A stretch of 64,000 nt of DNA from Bacillus sp. RO2 (GTDB lineage Bacteria; Bacillota; Bacilli; Bacillales; Bacillaceae_I), in the NCBI RefSeq assembly GCF_012911845.1, contig NZ_JAAXCU010000020.1, forward strand, positions 1-64,000. Direction: 5' to 3'. A program made the translations under genes and the position numbers. Below, piece by piece: positions 58,994 through 64,000 of the stretch (positions are counted from its first letter, which is position 1; each line of letters begins with the position of its first letter). Under the pieces are notes generated by a model. It worked only from the letters and a program-made list of their open reading frames with translations, was not told the origin of the DNA and searched no databases.

Positions 58994-59006
58994 TTAACTA
59001 TTGTAA

Positions 59007-59021
59007 TGATAATCATTTTCA
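59007..59021. promoter_or_regulatory. Fur box
   Basis: TGATAATCATTTTCA matches the Fur consensus with one mismatch, 28 bp from the second site. Confidence 0.85.
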
Positions 59022-59060
59022 AGTCAATACTATTTTAAACATTTTCTCAAGATTTATTTA

Positions 59061-59076
59061 TGTTCCACGTGAAACG
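59061..59076. other. parS-like site (chromosomal ParB/Spo0J)
   Basis: TGTTCCACGTGAAACG differs from the Bacillus parS consensus TGTTNCACGTGAAACA only at the last base. It is intergenic, between the iron importer and cstB-like genes. ParB/Spo0J loads onto such sites for chromosome segregation. Confidence 0.75.
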
Positions 59077-59081
59077 TGAGA

Positions 59082-59112
59082 AGATGAAACCAATTTGATT
59101 GGTTTCATCTTC
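59082..59112 (-). terminator. Terminator of the cstB-like gene
   Basis: GATGAAACCAA and TTGGTTTCATC pair around TTTGA, one base past the stop codon at 59113 on the minus strand. Confidence 0.75.
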
Positions 59113-60510
59113 TTATTGAATATCCTTCTGCCACCTTGCATATCCTCCAAGCATATTACGTACATCCTTTACCCCTTTTGCCTGCAACAAACTAATTGCA
59201 ATTGCAGATCTGACACCAGAACCGCACTGGATGATAAGTGGCCTATCCGTTGGTACCTCCTCCAATCTATCAAGTAAAGTACCTAGCATCATATGTTTCG
59301 CACCTTCAATATGCCCACTCTTCCACTCTGAATCATGCCTTACATCAATGACTTGCGCACCTTCCGCAAGCAATTCCTTCGCCTCTTTCGGTGTAATATC
59401 ATGATAGGATTCAAGATCCGACGTCATTCGAACGGCAAGGTCCACATCCATGTAACAGTGGAGATTATCAATTCCTATAGATTGAAGCGCTCTCTGTATT
59501 TCATCAAGCTTATCAGGATTCGTTAACAAATACAGTGGTTGTTCATAGTTGATGATCCAACCAGCCCAATTAGTAAAAGCCTGATTGAAAGGGATATTGA
59601 TTGTTCCTTCTATATGCTCTTTTGAAAAGAGGGCCGCTTCCCGCGTATCAATAACCTGTGCCCCTTCTTTTATTTTCTTAGATAAAACATTTATGTCATC
59701 CAACCGTTCTGGTTTACGTAGATCTAACGTGAAGTTTGGCCCAATTTTATTCACTTGCTTCATAATGCCGAAATACTTCGGAGGTTCCGGTTGGCCTTCC
59801 AACAGCTCAGACGAAAAGCTTTCAAAGTCATCATGCTGAAATGCCCAATTCACCCTTTTTTCATAGCCGACAGTGGAAGAAGGAATAGCACCTAACGATT
59901 TTCCACATGCACTTCCCGCCCCATGACCTGGCCAAACTTGAACATAATCTGGGAGACCCTCAAATTTTGTTAAAGAGGCATACATGTCTTTTGCCCCCTT
60001 ATCGGCTGTACCTTCCTTTTGTGCGGACTTTTCCAAAAGATCCGGTCTGCCAACATCGCCGACAAAAACGAAATCGCCTGTAAAGATACCTATTGGATGT
60101 TCTGTTTCCGCTCCACCATCTGTTACTAAAAAAGAAAGGCTTTCTGGTGTATGACCTGGCGTATGCAACACCTGAAACACAATATTCCCAAGCTTTATTT
60201 CATCCCCATCCTTCACTAATTTATGAGGAAGTTCACCTATATTTTCATACTTCCAATCCTTATCGCCTTCATTTGAAAGATACATTTTCGCCCCTAAGCG
60301 TTTTGCTAGTTCCCTCGAACCCGCCACAAAATCAGCATGAATATGGGTTTCCAATGCTCCGACAATACGAAGCCCCTCCTTTGTGGCAGCCTCTATGTAT
60401 GGCAGGATATCCCTTGCCGGATCGATGATGAATGCCTCCTGGGACGCCTGGCAACCGACCATGTAGGAAGCCTGTGCCAAACCTTCGTCATAAAAATATT
60501 TAAGTAACAT
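59113..60510 (-). CDS. cstB: Persulfide dioxygenase-rhodanese fusion (CstB-like)
   Basis: The 465-residue protein has an N-terminal metallo-beta-lactamase domain with iron ligands in THIHADFVAG and HTPGHTPESL and the PGHGAGSACG motif. A middle rhodanese-like domain (VIDTREAALFSKEHIEGTINIPF) lacks the active cysteine. A C-terminal rhodanese has the active cysteine in QCGSGVR. This three-part order matches CstB, which oxidises persulfides and transfers the sulfur to give thiosulfate. Start ATG with GGAGGAG. Confidence 0.88.
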   Translation of the reverse strand: MLLKYFYDEGLAQASYMVGCQASQEAFIIDPARDILPYIEAATKEGLRIVGALETHIHADFVAGSRELAKRLGAKMYLSNEGDKDWKYENIGELPHKLVKDGDEIKLGNIVFQVLHTPGHTPESLSFLVTDGGAETEHPIGIFTGDFVFVGDVGRPDLLEKSAQKEGTADKGAKDMYASLTKFEGLPDYVQVWPGHGAGSACGKSLGAIPSSTVGYEKRVNWAFQHDDFESFSSELLEGQPEPPKYFGIMKQVNKIGPNFTLDLRKPERLDDINVLSKKIKEGAQVIDTREAALFSKEHIEGTINIPFNQAFTNWAGWIINYEQPLYLLTNPDKLDEIQRALQSIGIDNLHCYMDVDLAVRMTSDLESYHDITPKEAKELLAEGAQVIDVRHDSEWKSGHIEGAKHMMLGTLLDRLEEVPTDRPLIIQCGSGVRSAIAISLLQAKGVKDVRNMLGGYARWQKDIQ

Positions 60511-60635
60511 TCTTTCTCCTCCAATTTATTCGTTTTGCTTTTTATTCCCTTTTTAGGTTTTCCCTAACCGACCAAATTATTTTGTTGAAACTATCTTCAT
60601 ACCTGTTTCGTATAATTGGTAGGAGCGTGAAAATA

Positions 60636-61151
60636 ATGTATATGACCATCAAAGAACCAAGAGAGAAAATCGCTAATCAAGCGGTACAAGTCTGGCGTAT
60701 CTCCAACACCATTGGGCACGGTATCGCCCTCATTGTTTTAGGAATCCTGTTATACTGCAGCGAGCATTTTCAGTGGTATGGTTGGATCCAGATTACCCTG
60801 TATATAATCCTAGGTATTATAGGCTTATCAGCTATTTACTCTATTTTTATTGAACCTGTTTTTCTTCAAAAAACTTGGCGTTATGAGATTGATGAAGACT
60901 TTGTCCAAATGAAAAACGGAAAGTGGAATGAAAGTCATACATTGGTTCCAATGGAAAAAGTGGAGTTTGTTCGTACAGAGCAAGGTCCCATCATGAGAAG
61001 ATTTGAACTATTCAACCTAATAATAGGCACCACAACAACCCAGCACACCATACCAGCTATCCCAGCAGAAGAGGCCAAACGATTAAAAGCAGAAATTGCC
61101 CAGTTAGCCAAAGTAAAAGAGAGCGACTTGACTGAAAGGAACGAAGAATGA
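60636..61151 (+). CDS. ydbS: PH-domain membrane protein YdbS
   Basis: The 171-residue protein has two TM helices (about 35-50 and 58-75), then one bacterial PH domain (WRYEIDEDFVQMKNGKW, TLVPMEKVEFVRTEQGPIMRRFELFNL). ATG at 60636 has AGGAG nine bases upstream and is preferred over the frame start at 60582. It overlaps ydbT by 4 bp. YdbST proteins protect B. subtilis against certain membrane-active bacteriocins; the mechanism is not known. Confidence 0.87.
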   Translation: MYMTIKEPREKIANQAVQVWRISNTIGHGIALIVLGILLYCSEHFQWYGWIQITLYIILGIIGLSAIYSIFIEPVFLQKTWRYEIDEDFVQMKNGKWNESHTLVPMEKVEFVRTEQGPIMRRFELFNLIIGTTTTQHTIPAIPAEEAKRLKAEIAQLAKVKESDLTERNEE

Positions 61152-62614
61152 TGCCACAAGAGGTCAAAAGGTTCCATCCCGCGTGGATAGCCGTTGAAGT
61201 ATTCGCCCTACTGAAAAATTCCATCGCCATCTTCCTCTTTCTTTTTGTGTTAAAAATTAATTCTACTTCTGAGTGGATTGTATGGGGACGTTACCTTTTC
61301 TTAGTAGGTATTGCGTGGACGCTGATTGTCATCGTATTGAAGTGGTTTCTTTACCGGTATGAAGTAGTTGGGGATTCTATTGTCCTTAAAGAAGGTGTTT
61401 TCGTAAAAGAACAACGCACTGTTTCCATTGATAAAATTCAAAACCACCATTCAAAAACAACCTTTATCCATAAATGGTTTGGCCTTACTTCTCTGACCTT
61501 GGAAACAGGAACAACCGTAGAAGGTTCCGCTGTACATTTTCCGGTCTTGACCGTCTCTGAAAAAGACCGAATCCTTTCAAGGTTGTTAGATAAAGCTCCT
61601 TCAGAAGGTGAAGTTGACATGGATAAGGTAGAGTATGGTGGCGAGAAGAGGGTTCACTTCCTCTCCAATAAAAAGGATTTATTGAAAGCCTCCTTTACAT
61701 CGTTGAGCTTTCTGGCCATCTTTCCTTTGCTAACCACCATCTATTTCAATCTTGCCGATTTTTTTAATATTGAGGACACTGCGGAAGGCGCTTTTGACTA
61801 TTTGCTTCTGCACTGGTGGATGTTGATTATTCTTTTTGTATTGGCCATGGTCATCTCTGTGGGCATCGGCTATTTGCAGACAACCGTCAAGTATGGAAAC
61901 TACGAAATTAGCGATGACGCTGAGCGTATCTATATAAAAAAAGGTGTTGGAAGCACAAGCACCTTTGCTATATCAAAAGAGAAAGTACAAGCAGTGGTGG
62001 TAGAGCAGTCTCTTATAAAACGCCTGCTCGGACTTGCATCTGTTAAGATAATTAGTGTCGGTGAAATGAAAACAGAAGAGCAAGAAACAAGCTCCCTCTA
62101 CCCTTTCATGCCAAAGCATGAAGCGTACTTGCTATTGGAAACGCTATTACCTCAATATCCGATTCAAGAGAAAATGGAACGTTTTCCAATTAAAGTGCTA
62201 TGGTACAAGCTCTTGGTGCCATACTACTTTACGATCATTGCAGCTGTCGGCCTTTTCTTATTTAAAAAAGAGTGGCTCTGGGCTGCAGGCGTCGTCTTTG
62301 CTATCTCACTGATAACACGTGTGCTGGATTACTTTTTTACCAGTTACCTTCGCCAAGGAAACACCATCCAGATTCGAAAAGGCGGACTAACCAACGAAAC
62401 ATTCATCACCCACTACAACCGTATCCAACAGGTATCTGTCGAACACTCCTGGTTGCAACGCAGGTTCGGAATTGCCACCCTATACTTTCAAAACCGTGCA
62501 AATCCGCTTCATATTAGTGAACTGAACGGAGTATCAAAAGAGGAAGCCGGGGAGTTTTATAACTGGTTTAAAGGGAAAAGGGAGAGGGTGGTTAGGCGGG
62601 AGAGGGTTTCTTAG
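61148..62614 (+). CDS. ydbT: Triple PH-domain membrane protein YdbT
   Basis: The 488-residue protein has six to eight TM helices in pairs and three bacterial PH_2 domains. These lie at GDSIVLKEGVFVKEQRTVSI, ISDDAERIYIKKGVGSTSTF and GNTIQIRKGGLTNETFITHY. It is encoded with the single-PH YdbS and probably forms a membrane complex with it. The last eight residues are arginine-rich. A terminator follows. Confidence 0.88.
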   Translation: MMPQEVKRFHPAWIAVEVFALLKNSIAIFLFLFVLKINSTSEWIVWGRYLFLVGIAWTLIVIVLKWFLYRYEVVGDSIVLKEGVFVKEQRTVSIDKIQNHHSKTTFIHKWFGLTSLTLETGTTVEGSAVHFPVLTVSEKDRILSRLLDKAPSEGEVDMDKVEYGGEKRVHFLSNKKDLLKASFTSLSFLAIFPLLTTIYFNLADFFNIEDTAEGAFDYLLLHWWMLIILFVLAMVISVGIGYLQTTVKYGNYEISDDAERIYIKKGVGSTSTFAISKEKVQAVVVEQSLIKRLLGLASVKIISVGEMKTEEQETSSLYPFMPKHEAYLLLETLLPQYPIQEKMERFPIKVLWYKLLVPYYFTIIAAVGLFLFKKEWLWAAGVVFAISLITRVLDYFFTSYLRQGNTIQIRKGGLTNETFITHYNRIQQVSVEHSWLQRRFGIATLYFQNRANPLHISELNGVSKEEAGEFYNWFKGKRERVVRRERVS

Positions 62615-62619
62615 AGTAT

Positions 62620-62655
62620 TTAAAAAGCAAGGCCCAAGACGGGCCTTGCTTTTTT
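62620..62655. terminator. Bidirectional terminator
   Basis: AAAAAGCAAGGCCC and GGGCCTTGCTTTTT pair perfectly around AAGAC. Confidence 0.92.
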
Positions 62656-63070
62656 ATTTATTATTCAAATACGCAACAGCCTCTTCAAACTTATCGGTAT
62701 AAAATTCCGCGTTTTCGTAATCATACATGACCTTATCCTCTGCTATCATATACTCATCTGGATGGATTGCATTAAACAGCCAGTCCCACCAGTTCTTCCG
62801 CTCCATCTCTTTTATCGCCTGATTCACTTTGTCTTCATGAACTCTTAGAACTACAAAACGCGGAAACGAAGAAGGTTGTTGTTCAGGGAACTTTCTTTGC
62901 AATACTTCCCATTCCTTTAAGTAATGACCGACTTTAATTTCACTGACAACCCCAACACCTATCTCGTCACTGAAGGGCTCGGCAAGCTTGTCATACTCCA
63001 CTTGCGATAATTCATTTTCTACCAAAATGGCAACAGCGTAATCTTCATATTTCCTTTTCTTTTTAAACAT
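62654..63070 (-). CDS. Soluble protein of unknown function
   Basis: From the ATG at 63070, preceded by GGTGGAGGGTG, the product is 138 residues. It is rich in charged residues and aromatic residues (KNWWDWLFNAIHPDEYMIA). It has no signal peptide or TM segment and a ferredoxin-like alternation of strands and helices (YAVAILVENEL...FVVLRVHEDKVNQAIKEMERK). No family recognised. It lies 37 bp after another unknown gene and is probably in the same operon. Confidence 0.7.
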   Translation of the reverse strand: MFKKKRKYEDYAVAILVENELSQVEYDKLAEPFSDEIGVGVVSEIKVGHYLKEWEVLQRKFPEQQPSSFPRFVVLRVHEDKVNQAIKEMERKNWWDWLFNAIHPDEYMIAEDKVMYDYENAEFYTDKFEEAVAYLNNK

Positions 63071-63106
63071 GTACACCCTCCACCTTTCTGTTTTTATCAT
63101 TGCATG

Positions 63107-63895
63107 CTAGGAAGGCTGTTTTGTTTTTACCCTGTGGACAACACCCAGTATTTCCTCCATAAGTGACTGTCCCTGAGACTGCTTTGTCTCAAGCATTTCC
63201 TTTCCGTTCTTTTGGACCATCCTTAAAGTCCAGTTGGAAGAAGGAGAGGTTAACAAATGCATCCCTTCCACTCTCCACTGCTCGTCTTCACGGTAAAAGG
63301 TCATAAGCCGGTTGGTATATTTTTTTCTTTGAATGGCAAGCTCAAATTGCTTTATGATGGAATCTTCTAATGTTAGAGCATGCCTTTCCGATAGCTCGTC
63401 CTTATTTTCAACTTTCATGGTCCCACAATAGATGGTGTATTCCTCTGGTGTAAGGTAGAGACTTTTCCTCTGACGGGCTGGAATATTCTCCACCCCCATC
63501 AGCATCCGTGGAATGATTACTTGTTTCCAAGTCCAGTCAGGGGCAGGGTGGCTTTGAAGCTCATATTCCTTTTCGGTGCCTTTAGTCACTTCCACCACCC
63601 TGTCTTCACTAAAATAAAATAGACTTTGAGTTGAATGATTGGTCAACACTTCAGTAATCATATTGGACCTTGCCATCACCCACAGTGTCTGGATGAAATT
63701 TTCTTCAAACTTCAACTCACCATCCACAAGGTCAACCAGCTCCATTTTGTGCAGCTTCTTGAACGTAGCCTCCCATTCCTGCTCCATGTCCTCCTCGCGT
63801 TGTCTAAGGAATGGATTGGGAATGCCAACAAGGACTTTTGCTCCGAGCATTTTGGCTAGTAGATAGAGGTCTTTTATTGTCAGGGTCCAGTTCAT
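63107..63895 (-). CDS. Unknown soluble protein, possibly EspG/DUF5081-like
   Basis: The 262-residue protein begins MNWTLTIKDLYLLAKMLGAKVLVGIPNPF, continues with a helical, winged-helix-like region, and has a tryptophan-rich middle (PAPDWTWKQVIIPRML). The opening and the VDGELKFEENFIQTLWVMARSN segment recall proteins encoded in Gram-positive type VII secretion loci (EspG/DUF5081 style). That is a weak resemblance and no WXG100 or EssC gene is in the window. It follows the partial gene at the window end by 18 bp, so the operon extends beyond the edge. Confidence 0.5.
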   Translation of the reverse strand: MNWTLTIKDLYLLAKMLGAKVLVGIPNPFLRQREEDMEQEWEATFKKLHKMELVDLVDGELKFEENFIQTLWVMARSNMITEVLTNHSTQSLFYFSEDRVVEVTKGTEKEYELQSHPAPDWTWKQVIIPRMLMGVENIPARQRKSLYLTPEEYTIYCGTMKVENKDELSERHALTLEDSIIKQFELAIQRKKYTNRLMTFYREDEQWRVEGMHLLTSPSSNWTLRMVQKNGKEMLETKQSQGQSLMEEILGVVHRVKTKQPS

Positions 63896-63913
63896 GAAGC
63901 TATTCCCCCTTGA

Positions 63914-64000
63914 TTACTTTTTCTTCTTTTGATACGTTTTTCGTTGATTTTTGGGAAGTCCGAAGTCCGGATACACCTTTTTCACCAAGTCGAAATTTCT
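63914..64000 (-). CDS. C-terminal end of an unknown gene (cut by window)
   Basis: The last 28 codons of a frame continue past the window end. They encode a basic tail (DLVKKVYPDFGLPKN and a final KKKK) and stop at TAA, 18 bp before the next gene, which has AAGGGGG in the gap. The same strand and spacing make it the upstream operon partner. Too short to identify. Confidence 0.6.
   Translation of the reverse strand, partial: RNFDLVKKVYPDFGLPKNQRKTYQKKKK

Noticed and set aside
63107-64000. Type VII secretion locus at the right edge
   Set aside because: Only one protein has a vague EspG/DUF5081 resemblance; no WXG100, EssB or EssC gene is inside the window.

Overview
The window looks like a piece of the chromosome of a low-GC, Gram-positive, spore-former-type Bacillaceae (Bacillus/Sutcliffiella-like). 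The evidence is strong purine-rich Shine-Dalgarno sites throughout, many GTG and TTG starts, two sigma-B-type promoters in front of classic sigma-B genes (YflT family, KatE), a consensus cre site, textbook Fur boxes, a near-consensus chromosomal parS site, and Bacillus-type gene sets (nupNOPQ, ydbST, SorC-type DeoR). No rRNA, tRNA, CRISPR array, phage module or complete insertion sequence was recognised.

Layout. 1-480: tandem 52-bp repeat array. 634-4420: TDO-like heme protein, TrxR-like flavoprotein, stress protein and a TPR protein. 4463-8596: two-component system divergent from an ABC-2 exporter, with 11-bp-phased TTAAGG boxes between them. 8615-15386: rRNA methyltransferase, several very small membrane proteins and a TPR-dynamin-like GTPase with a degenerate G3 motif. 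15512-17583: a plasmid-type actin-like segregation operon (ParM plus ParR-like adaptor) with a TATAC-rich repeat region behind it that looks like a centromere. 17615-20015: heme-dependent amine oxidative N-demethylase operon. 20126-31185: hydrolase, small regulators, a helically phased GGGCGAT array, quinone reductase/VOC/HxlR, katE, a collapsed sugar ABC importer beside a MurR-like regulator and a serine hydrolase, and AraC and XRE regulators.

31490-44710 is the highlight: a bacterial microcompartment (BMC) operon led by a DeoR-type regulator and followed upstream by the NupNOPQ nucleoside importer. The BMC encodes two BMC-H and three BMC-P shell proteins but no BMC-T. Its enzymes are deoxyribose-phosphate aldolase, triose-phosphate isomerase, CoA-acylating aldehyde dehydrogenase, PduL phosphotransacylase, RpiB and an HFCD-like flavoprotein. 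Five of the enzymes carry a similar N-terminal amphipathic helix (encapsulation-peptide type). Together the genes suggest nucleoside uptake, release of deoxyribose-5-phosphate, aldol cleavage inside a shell to acetaldehyde plus glyceraldehyde-3-phosphate, and conversion of acetaldehyde to acetyl-phosphate. One shell protein has two strong start sites 37 codons apart, recalling PduB/PduB'. The promoter in front of deoR has a perfect TTGACA-N16-TATAAT core with a palindrome at +1.

45117-64000: RluF pseudouridine synthase, PotABCD polyamine importer, a family-2 glycosyltransferase, a Fur-regulated siderophore importer, a second 52-bp repeat array related to the first, a Fur-regulated ferric-iron importer, a parS-like site, a CstB-like persulfide dioxygenase-rhodanese, the YdbST PH-domain membrane proteins, and three unidentified genes at the right edge, the last one cut by the window end. 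Dispersed ~130-bp palindrome-ended repeats are scattered between operons, in one place nested inside each other.
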